DNA of 64,000 bases. It comes from an uncultured Holophaga sp. (GTDB lineage: Bacteria; Acidobacteriota; Holophagae; Holophagales; Holophagaceae). Each line of letters begins with the position of its first letter. Position 1 is the first letter of the stretch. Below are positions 8,069-19,590 of this stretch, piece by piece. Location of the stretch: contig NZ_OY781925.1 of the NCBI RefSeq assembly GCF_963677305.1, positions 1,637,001 through 1,701,000 on the forward strand, given 5' to 3'. The position numbers were made by a program, and so were the translations under genes. The notes under the pieces are model-generated. The model ran no database searches. It saw only the letters and a list, made by a program, of their open reading frames with translations, and had not been told where the DNA came from.

Positions 8069-8419
8069 ATGGTCGATGCACACATTCTTGAAGCCTTCCG
8101 CATCATGTGGGGGCCCTTCCCGGAGCCGGTCATGCTGATCCGCCAGGACCGCACGGTGCTGGCCGTCAACCAGCTGGCTCAGAAGCTCGGCATCCCCGCG
8201 GGGATCAAGTGCCACACCCTGAACCCGGAGGCCGGTACCGGCGGGTGTCGGACCTGCAAGGCCAATCAGGCGCTTGAGACGGGCACCACGGTCTGCACCC
8301 AGGAGGAGAGCCTCGGAAGCTCCGTTCGCGGCTACTGGATGCCCCTCCAGGAGGTGCCCGGTGTCTATGTCCACTTCGGCATCGGCACGGCCGAGGCCCT
8401 GGCGGCCGCCCGCTCCTGA
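8069..8419 (+). CDS. small PAS-like protein with C-x11-C-x2-C motif
   Basis: 116 residues from ATG at 8069 (MVDAHILEAF), preceded by AAAGGGG at 8057-8063. Residues 12-35 (MWGPFPEPVMLIRQDRTVLAVNQ) look like the first strands of a PAS fold. A cysteine cluster follows: Cys48, Cys60, Cys63, plus Cys76. The layout KCHTL...GGCRTCKANQAL resembles the Cys-rich insertion seen in some sensor-kinase PAS domains, but here there is no kinase or output domain. It could be a stand-alone redox- or metal-sensing module. The next gene (glutathione peroxidase) starts 26 bases downstream on the same strand. Function unproven. Confidence 0.7.
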   Translation: MVDAHILEAFRIMWGPFPEPVMLIRQDRTVLAVNQLAQKLGIPAGIKCHTLNPEAGTGGCRTCKANQALETGTTVCTQEESLGSSVRGYWMPLQEVPGVYVHFGIGTAEALAAARS

Positions 8420-8445
8420 GCGGAAACTGGCCTGAAGAGGACACC

Positions 8446-8940
8446 ATGGATCATCCGCTATACCGCCTCACCGTCCAGACCCTGGAGGGCCGGGAGCAGT
8501 CCCTTGCTGCCTTTGCGGGGAAAGTGCTGCTCATCGTCAATACCGCCAGCAAGTGTGGGTTCACGCCCCAATACGAGGGGCTGGAGGCCCTCTACCGCCG
8601 CTATCGGGATCAAGGGCTGGAGATCCTGGGCTTCCCCTGCAACCAGTTCGGGGGGCAGGAGCCCGGAGACGAGGCCGAGATCCGGGCCTTCTGTCAGCTC
8701 CGCTTCCAGGTCGACTTTCCTCTCTTCGCCAAGGTGGAGGTCAATGGTGAGGGCGCCCACCCGCTCTTCCGGCACTTGAAGAGGGAGGCCCCGGGCCTCC
8801 TGGGTAGCGAGGCCATCAAGTGGAACTTCACCAAGTTCCTGGTGGACCGCCAGGGGAGGGTGGTGGCCCGCTACGCCCCTGCGACGGCCCCGGATAAGCT
8901 CAGTGCCGACATCGAAGGGCTGCTGGCAACCCTTCCCTGA
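8446..8940 (+). CDS. gpx: glutathione peroxidase family thiol peroxidase
   Basis: 164 residues of the GPx/BtuE family, reducing hydrogen or lipid peroxides, in bacteria usually with thioredoxin. The peroxidatic residue is a cysteine, not selenocysteine: VNTASKCGFTPQY (Cys37). Family signatures GFPCNQFGGQEPG (about 63-75) and IKWNFTKFLVD (about 124-134) carry the conserved Gln and Trp/Asn of the catalytic tetrad. Co-directional with the upstream Cys-motif protein and convergent with the MazG-like gene (6-base gap). Confidence 0.95.
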   Translation: MDHPLYRLTVQTLEGREQSLAAFAGKVLLIVNTASKCGFTPQYEGLEALYRRYRDQGLEILGFPCNQFGGQEPGDEAEIRAFCQLRFQVDFPLFAKVEVNGEGAHPLFRHLKREAPGLLGSEAIKWNFTKFLVDRQGRVVARYAPATAPDKLSADIEGLLATLP

Positions 8941-8946
8941 GTCCCT

Positions 8947-9333
8947 TCAGAGCTCGGTGTACTTCCGGTTGGAGCCCCGGGCCTTCTCCACCGGGTATTT
9001 CAGGGCGTTCTTCTCCAGCTTGGCCAGGAGGGCCTCCTGCAGATCGATGCCTGTGCCGTGGGCCAGGAGCAGGGTGTAGGCCAGCACATCGGCCAGCTCG
9101 TCCGCCAGGTCCTCTCGGCGCTCTCGGCAGACGCTTTCAAGCTCATCGGGGCCCTTCCACTGGAAGAGCTCCATGACCTCGTGGCTCTCCAGGGCCAGGG
9201 AGATGGCCAGGTCCTTGGGGTTGTGGAACTGGGCCCAGTCGCGCTCGTCCCGGAAGGCGAGCACGCGCTGGGTGAGGGCTTCGAGATCGGACAAGGCAGG
9301 TCTCCCCGGCGTTTTCGCCATCCCCTTCACCAT
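8947..9333 (-). CDS. MazG-like nucleotide pyrophosphohydrolase
   Basis: 128 residues related to the RS21-C6/dCTPase branch of all-alpha NTP pyrophosphohydrolases, which clean damaged or surplus (d)NTPs. Helical metal-binding motifs are visible: LALESHEVMELFQWK (the ExxxE-type helix) and RREDLADELADVLAYTLLLA (the ExxD helix). The C-terminus NALKYPVEKARGSNRKYTEL is characteristic of this branch. The start may be 9333 or the in-frame ATG at 9321. It is followed upstream by an EamA gene on the same strand, with its own start 13 bases beyond that gene's stop. Confidence 0.88.
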   Translation of the reverse strand: MVKGMAKTPGRPALSDLEALTQRVLAFRDERDWAQFHNPKDLAISLALESHEVMELFQWKGPDELESVCRERREDLADELADVLAYTLLLAHGTGIDLQEALLAKLEKNALKYPVEKARGSNRKYTEL

Positions 9334-9346
9334 AGCGCAGGAAGGC

Positions 9347-10240
9347 TCAGGCCTTGAGGGCAGGGGCCCGGAGCCGTCGCGGGGCCAGGGAGACCAGGAG
9401 CCCTCCCAGGATGAGGGCCGCCCCGATGCCGAAGGCCGTGCCGGGGCGCTCCCCCAGCCAGAGGGCGCCCAGGGCGGCGGCGGCCAGGGGCTGGATGGGA
9501 TAGAAGAGGGCGCAGCTGCCGGCTTCGAGCTGGGACAGGGCCCTGTTCCATAGGGTGTGGGCCAGGGCGGTGCAGGCGAGGCCCATGTAGAGCAGGGCCA
9601 GGACTCCGCCCGAGTTCAGGTGGATCCGGGGCGCCCGGTGCAGCTCTCCCAGGGCGAAGGGCAGGGTGCAGAGGAGCCCGGCCAGGATGGCCAGGGACGT
9701 GATCCGCAGGGGGTCATGCCGCTGGTTCAGCTGGCGCTGGGCCACGGAGACGAAGGCCCAGGTGCCTACGGAGAGGAGGGAGAGGAGGATGCCCAGCAGA
9801 TGTCCGTGGTCCCGGCTGCCCCCCAGAACGGCATAGGTGCCCGCCAGGGCCAGTCCCATGCCCAGGAGCTTCCGGGGGCCCAGGGGCTCGCCCAGAGTGA
9901 GGGCGGCCAGCAGCAGGATCGCCACCGGGTTGAGGGCATTGATGAGGGCCGCCAGGCTGGCCCCGGCGTAGCGGGTGCCCAGCATCTGGGCCCCCATGCT
10001 GAGGGCGTAGCCGAAGGACCCCACAAAGAGCAGCCGCAGCCAGTCCCCCCTCCCCATGCGGCTCCGGGGGCGTCGGAGGGCCATGGGCAAGAGGACCGCC
10101 GAGGCGATCAGGTAGCGCAGGCAGGACACCGTCAGGGGCGGCAGCTGCCCCAGGACGTACTTGCTGGCGACGTAGAGGCTGCCCCAGATCACGAAGACGA
10201 GCATCAGGACCGCATAGGTGCGGGAGGAGCCACCTGCCAT
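9347..10240 (-). CDS. EamA/DMT family transporter
   Basis: 297 residues with ten predicted TM segments in two EamA repeats; starts MAGGSSRTYAVLMLVFVIWG, a typical first helix, and has the GASLAALINALNPVAILLLA stretch at the end of repeat one. The second DMT-family exporter in the first 11 kb, but not closely similar to the one at 6191. It shares an operon with the MazG-like gene. Substrate unknown. Confidence 0.88.
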   Translation of the reverse strand: MAGGSSRTYAVLMLVFVIWGSLYVASKYVLGQLPPLTVSCLRYLIASAVLLPMALRRPRSRMGRGDWLRLLFVGSFGYALSMGAQMLGTRYAGASLAALINALNPVAILLLAALTLGEPLGPRKLLGMGLALAGTYAVLGGSRDHGHLLGILLSLLSVGTWAFVSVAQRQLNQRHDPLRITSLAILAGLLCTLPFALGELHRAPRIHLNSGGVLALLYMGLACTALAHTLWNRALSQLEAGSCALFYPIQPLAAAALGALWLGERPGTAFGIGAALILGGLLVSLAPRRLRAPALKA

Positions 10241-10360
10241 GGATCCACCCTAATGGTAATGGCGGGATTCCGCTACCCGGGGGGCTTGGTCCTGCGACTG
10301 CAAATAGGATGAGTGGGCTTTTGGCACTGGGAGCTGTGCGGTTTGTGGTTAAATGTGTAA

Positions 10361-10790
10361 TTAATATTACCGCCCTTCGTCAGGATCGGCTGGTGCATTT
10401 TCATCTTCGAAGCCTTCTGCTATACCCACTACCCCATCCGCTTCAATCGCCACAACCGCATGGTCTATGTCTTCCGCCGCAATGGCACGGTAATGAGTGC
10501 CCCCTGGGGAAAACGCCTCTTCACTCGCTTCTTCAACGACACCATGAGCGACTGGCAGTTCCACGCCCACGTCATAGAGTCTGACGGGGTCACCGTCAAG
10601 GAGACCTTCGTCATCCGGAACGTCAGCGGAACCGAAGAGGGACTTCTCGAAATCTGGGAGCACGCCCACCGAATCATGGAGGAGGGGCCTGGGGAGGCCT
10701 ACCAGCACACCAAATACAGCCCCCTCTCTGGGATCGCCGGGAGCCTTTCTGGTACGGCTTTGGGTGTGCGGGTTCTGACTAGAGGGCGGA
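10361..10790 (+). pseudogene. decayed fragment of a DUF6708-type gene
   Basis: Read in the frame of 10460, the DNA encodes YTHYPIRFNR, then HNRMVYVFRRNGTV, APWGKRLF, a region around FNDTMSDWQFHAHV and later RIMEEGP. This series is characteristic of DUF6708 proteins, which are common in accessory loci near secretion-system effectors. The homologous frame opens right after an in-frame TAA (10358-10360) with no start codon before ATG 10460, so the N-terminus and membrane segments normally present are missing. Similarity fades after about 10760 and the frame then runs antisense into the SNF2 gene. A 5'-truncated, horizontally acquired remnant is the best reading. The flanking 10330-10370 stretch is unusually AT-rich. 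Confidence 0.6.
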
Positions 10791-10816
10791 ATCAAAATCC
10801 TGAGCCTCGGGCCGAA

Positions 10817-10865
10817 AGGCCCCGGAAAGCCAGCCGCAGCGGGTCTGCTGCCGGATCCGGGGCCT
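10817..10865 (-). terminator. inverted repeat after the SNF2 gene
   Basis: AGGCCCCGG (10817-10825) and CCGGGGCCT (10857-10865) form a perfect 9-bp inverted repeat 22 bases past the SNF2 stop. The 31-base loop and absent T-run make it only a candidate terminator. Confidence 0.3.
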
Positions 10866-10887
10866 CTCTGTCGGTGCGGTGTGTCCC

Positions 10888-14943
<4,056 letters not shown>

Positions 14944-15038
14944 CCGATCAGGTTACCCTTGATGCCTTCGTTACGCATGGCTTGATTTTTTGGAAGACTT
15001 CACCATCAGGGACCGGTATCCGAGATCCCCCCCTTTTT

Positions 15039-15101
15039 GCCTGATCCGGATAGGCCTCCGCCTGATCCGGCCGGGGGGCCCCTGAGCTGAGCGCCTACAA
15101 T
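15039..15101 (+). promoter_or_regulatory. direct-repeat operator and -10 box before the CocE-type gene
   Basis: The 11-mer GCCTGATCCGG occurs twice, at 15039-15049 and 15060-15070, exactly 21 bases apart (two helical turns). A good -10 element TACAAT lies at 15096-15101, but no -35 match is found at the right distance. That pattern suggests an activator binding the repeats. The gene's RBS is GGAGG at 15124-15128. Confidence 0.45.
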
Positions 15102-15132
15102 CGATCCAGATTCACCATGAAGCGGAGGTTCT

Positions 15133-17343
15133 ATGGCGACGGGACTCTTCCTGGACGGAAGCATCACCGGTCTGGGCTATCGCACGGAGCGGCGCTCGGG
15201 GGTGCTGGATGCCCAGGGACGTTTTGAATATGAGCCCGGGGAGACGGTGAGCTTCGATGCCGCCGGGATCTTCCTGGGCAGTGGCATGGGACGGGACTTC
15301 ATGAGCCCTGCGGATCTGGTGGCGGAGGTCCACGGTGACATCACGCGCATCTCCCACTACCAGGTCACCAACGAGGTCCGCTTCCTCACGGCCATCGGGG
15401 ATCTCAGTCCCGAAGTCAACGCGCTCCTGGCCCACTACCGCTATCGCATCAACTTCGTGCAGGACTACGAGCACTTCGGTGCCGACCCGGCGGTCGCTGA
15501 GCTGATGGAGAAGCTGGGGAGGACACTCTCCAGCGTGGAGTCCGCCCGCAACCTGGTCCGCCGCTGCATCCAGGGCATCCGCAAGGAGGCCAATGTCCCC
15601 ATCCCCATGCGGGACGGGAGCTTTGTCCTGGCGGATGTCTACCGGCCTCTCGCGGAGGGGCGGTACCCCGTGGTCATGTGCATGGGGGTCTTCGGCAAGG
15701 GCTTCGTGAACGGCTACGCCACCACCCCCGAAGAGATCGCCTTCCACGAAAAGGCCGAGGACGCTTTCTTTGAGAGCTATGGCTCGCCCGACACCAAGAA
15801 ATTCCTGCAGGGGGTCTTCTTCCAGCGCATGGGGCCCTGCTTCGGTTCCGCTGTGCCCATTCCCAGGCTCAAGCCCGGACATGCCCACGTGCACCACGGG
15901 CCACCCCCCCAGCTGGTGCCCGTCTCCGAGACCTTCGAGCAGCCCTGCGCCAGGGACTGGGTACCCCGCGGCTACGTGGTGATCAACATGGAGGAGCGGG
16001 GTGTGGGGTCCAACCCAGGCGACCTCAAGCAGTTCGGTGTGCAGTCCGGCCGCGACTACGCCGATGGCATCGAGTGGGCCGCCGCCCAGTCCTGGTCCAC
16101 GGGCAAGGTGGGCCTCTGGGGGGCCTCTTACTACGCCATGACCCAGTACATGGCCGCCCAGCAGCGTCCCAAGGGCCTCACGGCCATGATCCCCATCATG
16201 GGTGACTACGACGGCTACCGGGATTACATCTACAGCGGCGGCGGGCTCTACAACCGGGCCGACAACATGAACGCCACGACGCACCCCCAGGATCACACCT
16301 TCATGGACCACAACCGGGAGCATCCCTTCTGGTCCGAGGAGGCCTATGGCCCGGAGGCCCCCTACACCTCCACCTGCGACATTGCCAGGCTGGACTACCC
16401 CATCTGGCCCGTGGTGGAGCCCGGGGCATCGCTCCACGGCAAGGGCAGCAGCGAGGCCTTTATCCGCTGCGGCTCCAAGAACAAGAAGCTCCTCATCGTC
16501 AATGACACCGGCATCCACTTCTGGATGTACGACCCCCAGTATCTGGACCGCTTCCGGGCCTTCTTCGACAAGTGGCTGAAGGGGGAGGAGAACGGGATTA
16601 TGGAGGGGCCGCGGGTGGAGCTGCAGATCCGCACGGGCCAGGGGGGCTACTACTGGCGACGGGAACTCGACTGGCCTGTGCCCGGTACCAGCTATCCGAG
16701 GTTCTACCTCGATGCGCAACCGGGCTCCGTCAGCACCGACGGCCAGCGCAGCGGCTTCCGCAGCCTGCTTCCCGCGCCCGGGGCCGACGGACAGGTGAGC
16801 TATGACGCCGATGTGGACCGCTCCGAGATCGAGTCGCTGAGCGGGGTCAGCTTCATATCAGAGCCCATGGAAGAGGACATGGAGATCGCGGGCTACATCA
16901 AGGCCGGACTCTTCGTATCCTCCACCACCCGGGACATGGAGCTCCATCTGAACCTGAGGGTGATCGATGAGAACGGGGTAGAGGTGCGCTACTCGCCCCC
17001 CACCGGCATGTGCCAGTATCTGCCCCTGGGCTTCGGGGCCCTCAAGGTCTCGCACCGGATGCAGCATCCCGGGCTCACCCGTCCCGACTGCCCGGTCTAC
17101 ACCCACACCCCCGAGGACCACCAGCCCCTCAAGCCCGGCCAGATCGTGGAGTGCGAGGTGGGCAGCTTCCCCACCACCGGCCTCATCCGGAAGGGCTGGC
17201 GCATCCGGCTCGACCTGGAGCCGGTGGGCAACACCTGGATCGCCTTCGACGAGGAGGCATACCGGCCCGGCTCGCAGAACACGATCCATGTGGGGCGGAC
17301 CTTCCCCTCCTACGTCCAGCTGCCGCTGCTGCCCAAGCGGTAG
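15133..17343 (+). CDS. CocE/NonD family alpha/beta hydrolase with N-terminal beta-rich domain
   Basis: 736 residues. From about 150 on it is an X-Pro dipeptidyl-peptidase S15/CocE-type hydrolase: VPMRDGS-like entry (IPMRDGSFVLADVYRP), catalytic serine in GLWGASYYAM (Ser332), candidate His462 in DTGIHFWMYDP, then a C-terminal jelly-roll-like region (about 540-736, with TRPDCPVYTHTPEDHQPLKP). Residues 1-105 are unusual: GLGYRTERRSGVLDAQGRFEYEPGE... FDAAGIFLGSG resembles a small beta-domain usually found repeated in secreted or surface proteins. No signal peptide is visible, so the enzyme is probably cytoplasmic. Ester or amide substrate unknown. The lipoprotein gene follows 99 bases downstream. 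Confidence 0.85.
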   Translation: MATGLFLDGSITGLGYRTERRSGVLDAQGRFEYEPGETVSFDAAGIFLGSGMGRDFMSPADLVAEVHGDITRISHYQVTNEVRFLTAIGDLSPEVNALLAHYRYRINFVQDYEHFGADPAVAELMEKLGRTLSSVESARNLVRRCIQGIRKEANVPIPMRDGSFVLADVYRPLAEGRYPVVMCMGVFGKGFVNGYATTPEEIAFHEKAEDAFFESYGSPDTKKFLQGVFFQRMGPCFGSAVPIPRLKPGHAHVHHGPPPQLVPVSETFEQPCARDWVPRGYVVINMEERGVGSNPGDLKQFGVQSGRDYADGIEWAAAQSWSTGKVGLWGASYYAMTQYMAAQQRPKGLTAMIPIMGDYDGYRDYIYSGGGLYNRADNMNATTHPQDHTFMDHNREHPFWSEEAYGPEAPYTSTCDIARLDYPIWPVVEPGASLHGKGSSEAFIRCGSKNKKLLIVNDTGIHFWMYDPQYLDRFRAFFDKWLKGEENGIMEGPRVELQIRTGQGGYYWRRELDWPVPGTSYPRFYLDAQPGSVSTDGQRSGFRSLLPAPGADGQVSYDADVDRSEIESLSGVSFISEPMEEDMEIAGYIKAGLFVSSTTRDMELHLNLRVIDENGVEVRYSPPTGMCQYLPLGFGALKVSHRMQHPGLTRPDCPVYTHTPEDHQPLKPGQIVECEVGSFPTTGLIRKGWRIRLDLEPVGNTWIAFDEEAYRPGSQNTIHVGRTFPSYVQLPLLPKR

Positions 17344-17442
17344 ATCCGGCCATTCCACCCCCGCTTGGGTCCAGATGGCCCCTCCGGGGTCAGGTGGTGG
17401 CCTTGGGGGGCGTATGCTCGGATCCAGGTGGCGGAGAGTCGC

Positions 17443-17658
17443 ATGGTCCGGCTGGTGGTGGTGTTGGGGATCCTGGGAATGGTGGCGGGGTGCAATCGGC
17501 CCTCCACGATGGCGGAGGCCGAGAGCCAGGCCATCCGCCGGGTCATGCAAGACTACGACACGCGCCGTCTGGCCTCTGAACCGGACCAGGTCTACCGCTT
17601 CCTCCAGCAGGGGGGCAGCAGCGAGAGTGCTGTCAACCTGTTGATGGAGCGCCGCTGA
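17443..17658 (+). CDS. small lipoprotein
   Basis: 71 residues from ATG at 17443, with GGAG at 17432-17435. Begins MVRLVVVLGILGMVAGCNRP, a clear lipoprotein signal with lipobox V-A-G-C, so Cys17 would be acylated. The mature 55 residues are hydrophilic and helical (AEAESQAIRRVMQDYDTRRL), with no recognisable domain. A possible -10 (TATGCT, 17413) gives it its own promoter. It stops 4 bases before the converging cyclase gene. Confidence 0.7.
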   Translation: MVRLVVVLGILGMVAGCNRPSTMAEAESQAIRRVMQDYDTRRLASEPDQVYRFLQQGGSSESAVNLLMERR

Positions 17659-17662
17659 GTCT

Positions 17663-18502
17663 TCAGGGGCGGCTGGCCACCCGGTTCCGCCCCGTCCGCT
17701 TGGCCTCGTAGAGGCATCCGTCAGCGCGGGACATGAGGCCCTCCAGCCCTTCACCTGGGCGGAGCTGGGTCACCCCCAGGCTGACCGTGATGAAGAAGGG
17801 GCCCTCCGGGCCGCTCATGGGGCAGCGTTCCACGGCTTGGCGGATCCGTTCTGCAAGGTTCAGGGCGTCCTTGAGCAGGGTGGAGGGCAGCAGGATGGCG
17901 AACTCCTCGCCCCCCAGACGTCCCAGGGTGTCCATGCCCCTGAGGGCGGTGGTGACGCTCTGGGTGAAGCGCAGCAGGGTACCGTCCCCGGCGGCGTGTC
18001 CGTGGCGGTCGTTGACCCGCTTGAAGTGGTCGATATCCAGGGCCACCAGGCAGAGCCCCTCCCGATTGCGCTGCTCCCGAGCCAGCTCGTAGTCGGCAAG
18101 CTCTGAGAAACGTCGGCGGTTGTAGGCCCCCGTCAGGGGGTCGGTGGTGGCCTGGACTCTCAGCTCCACCTCCAGACTCTTGCGGGTCTCCACCTCGTGG
18201 GCCAGCTCCGTGTTGAGCACCATGAGGTGGCGGGCCTGCTCCTCGAGCAGTCGGGACTTCTCCTGCAGCTCCTGGGAGACCATACGGAGCTGGGCCTGCT
18301 GACGGTCGCCGGTTCGCACCAGCCGCTGCTGCTCGCGGGAACTCTGCTCAAGGGCCTGGGCCAGCTCCAGGGCCAGATCCTTCAAGTCCTGGAACCCGAG
18401 GTGGGGCTGCTCCAGAAGGGCCATGGCCCGCCGGACCTGGTCCTTCTCCTGGTCGAAGAGGTCGAAGACCTCCTCAGAGCTGGACAAGGTGGAACCGGGC
18501 AT
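17663..18502 (-). CDS. diguanylate cyclase (SiaD-like position)
   Basis: 279 residues from ATG at 18502 (MPGSTLSSSEEV). Residues 20-120 form a long predicted coiled coil (LEEQARHLMVLNTELAHEVE). The GGDEF domain follows, with DPLTGAYNRRRF, DIDHFKRVND, an RxxD inhibitory site (RGMD) five residues before an intact GGEEF at about 198-202, and SLGVTQL. It should make c-di-GMP with product inhibition. Its start overlaps the end of the SiaC-like gene, so the two are coupled. In Pseudomonas aeruginosa SiaC binds and activates the cyclase SiaD through a coiled-coil region; the same architecture here suggests the same pairing. The P. aeruginosa SiaD relation is by gene order, not proven orthology. Confidence 0.92.
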   Translation of the reverse strand: MPGSTLSSSEEVFDLFDQEKDQVRRAMALLEQPHLGFQDLKDLALELAQALEQSSREQQRLVRTGDRQQAQLRMVSQELQEKSRLLEEQARHLMVLNTELAHEVETRKSLEVELRVQATTDPLTGAYNRRRFSELADYELAREQRNREGLCLVALDIDHFKRVNDRHGHAAGDGTLLRFTQSVTTALRGMDTLGRLGGEEFAILLPSTLLKDALNLAERIRQAVERCPMSGPEGPFFITVSLGVTQLRPGEGLEGLMSRADGCLYEAKRTGRNRVASRP

Positions 18503-18854
18503 GCTCAAGCTCGCTGGAGAAGTCCTCGCCGAACTCCTGAATGACATCATCCCCCTCGGCATAGTGCCAGTGGATGTCCACCTGGGCCCCGTTCCGGGCG
18601 GCCTGTTCCAGGAGCTGGATCAGGTTCATCAGGGCCTTGGCACTGCTGGTGTTGAAGTAGCCCAACTGGAAGTCCATCCGGAGTTCCTGGCCGGAAGCCC
18701 CCTCACAGTGGGTCGCGAGAGCCCTGAGGATGGGGCCGAAGAAGGCGGCGGCATCCTCAGGGTAGGCCTCTCCCCGGAGGGCCAGGCGGTGTTCGGTGAA
18801 ACGGAAGTCGACCTCGGGGGAGCGTTCGGCTGAAGGGATGTGAAGGTTCTCCAT
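18474..18854 (-). CDS. siaC: SiaC-family regulatory phosphoprotein
   Basis: 126 residues of the SiaC (formerly DUF1987) family. Visible hallmarks: SPEVDFRF near the N-terminus, LALRGEAYPEDAAAFFGPIL, and LGYFNTSSAKALMNLI, in which Thr69 aligns with the threonine phosphorylated by SiaB in P. aeruginosa (Thr68). In that system unphosphorylated SiaC activates the diguanylate cyclase SiaD. Here it lies between the SiaB-like kinase (17 bases upstream) and a diguanylate cyclase (overlapping), preserving the B-C-D order. Confidence 0.9.
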   Translation of the reverse strand: MENLHIPSAERSPEVDFRFTEHRLALRGEAYPEDAAAFFGPILRALATHCEGASGQELRMDFQLGYFNTSSAKALMNLIQLLEQAARNGAQVDIHWHYAEGDDVIQEFGEDFSSELEHARFHLVQL

Positions 18855-18871
18855 GGGTGGTCTCTCCGCGC

Positions 18872-19423
18872 TCAGATGAAAGCCTTCATGCAGTAGAAGG
18901 TCGTCTCCGGGTCGATGGGGTGGAAGTCGAACTGGATGGGCTCGCTGGCTCTCCGGGCGATTTCGATGAGCCCCAGGCTGGCTCCCTTGCTGCCGCTGTC
19001 TTCGGGTGCCTTGATCTTTTCGAGGTAGTAGGCCTTGATGCCGGCCGGGTCCAGGGCCTGGATCTTCTCCAGACGCTCCCGGAGGGGCAGGGCATCGGCC
19101 AGACGCATGACGTTGCCGCAGACCACGAAGAAGCGGTCACCATCGTGCCCCACCCGGAGCAGGCCCGAGCTGATGCGGTTGACTTCCCGCTGCTCGTCGG
19201 CCACCGTCTCGGCGGAGTAGCGGATGATGTTCTGGGCCTGCTCCACGAAGACCGAGAAGACCCGCTTCATGGTGGTGGCATCGGTCTCTTCGGCACTGAG
19301 CTTCTTCTTGAGGGCCTCGCCCAGGGCGAAGAGGATTCCCTCTGAGAGGAAGCCGTTGTAGGTGAAGATCACCCCCTGGTGGTGGTTCTCGAGCTTGATC
19401 TGGTAGTGGTCGGCAGCGAGCAT
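18872..19423 (-). CDS. siaB: SiaB-family protein kinase
   Basis: 183 residues from ATG at 19423 (MLAADHYQIK). The family has a GHKL-type ATPase fold and phosphorylates SiaC. The N-box is visible as VFVEQAQNIIRYS (about 61-73), and a glycine-rich box as KGASLGLIEIARR near residue 155; YNGFLSEGILFALGEALKKK matches the family N-terminus. First gene of the SiaB-SiaC-cyclase run. The opposing phosphatase SiaA (PP2C-type, membrane-bound) is not encoded next to it, which is unusual. Confidence 0.87.
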   Translation of the reverse strand: MLAADHYQIKLENHHQGVIFTYNGFLSEGILFALGEALKKKLSAEETDATTMKRVFSVFVEQAQNIIRYSAETVADEQREVNRISSGLLRVGHDGDRFFVVCGNVMRLADALPLRERLEKIQALDPAGIKAYYLEKIKAPEDSGSKGASLGLIEIARRASEPIQFDFHPIDPETTFYCMKAFI

Positions 19424-19590
19424 GAGGATTCCCCGGATGGGCCTGTCGGATCCATGCTGGGCTGCGGTCGTGCCCCCAGAGTGGCGGGGATGTGAATTCC
19501 GTGTCCGGGAGACCGCCCGGTCGCTGTGCGCCCTTTGCCTCCCCCCTTCCACCCCCGTGCGATGTCATGGCGGAGCCACGACGCCGCATC

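Noticed and set aside
10309..10584. 91-codon frame starting MSGLLALGAV
   Set aside because: Overlaps the DUF6708-homologous frame in another phase and has no family resemblance; its C-terminus is a frame-shifted copy of the DUF6708 core.
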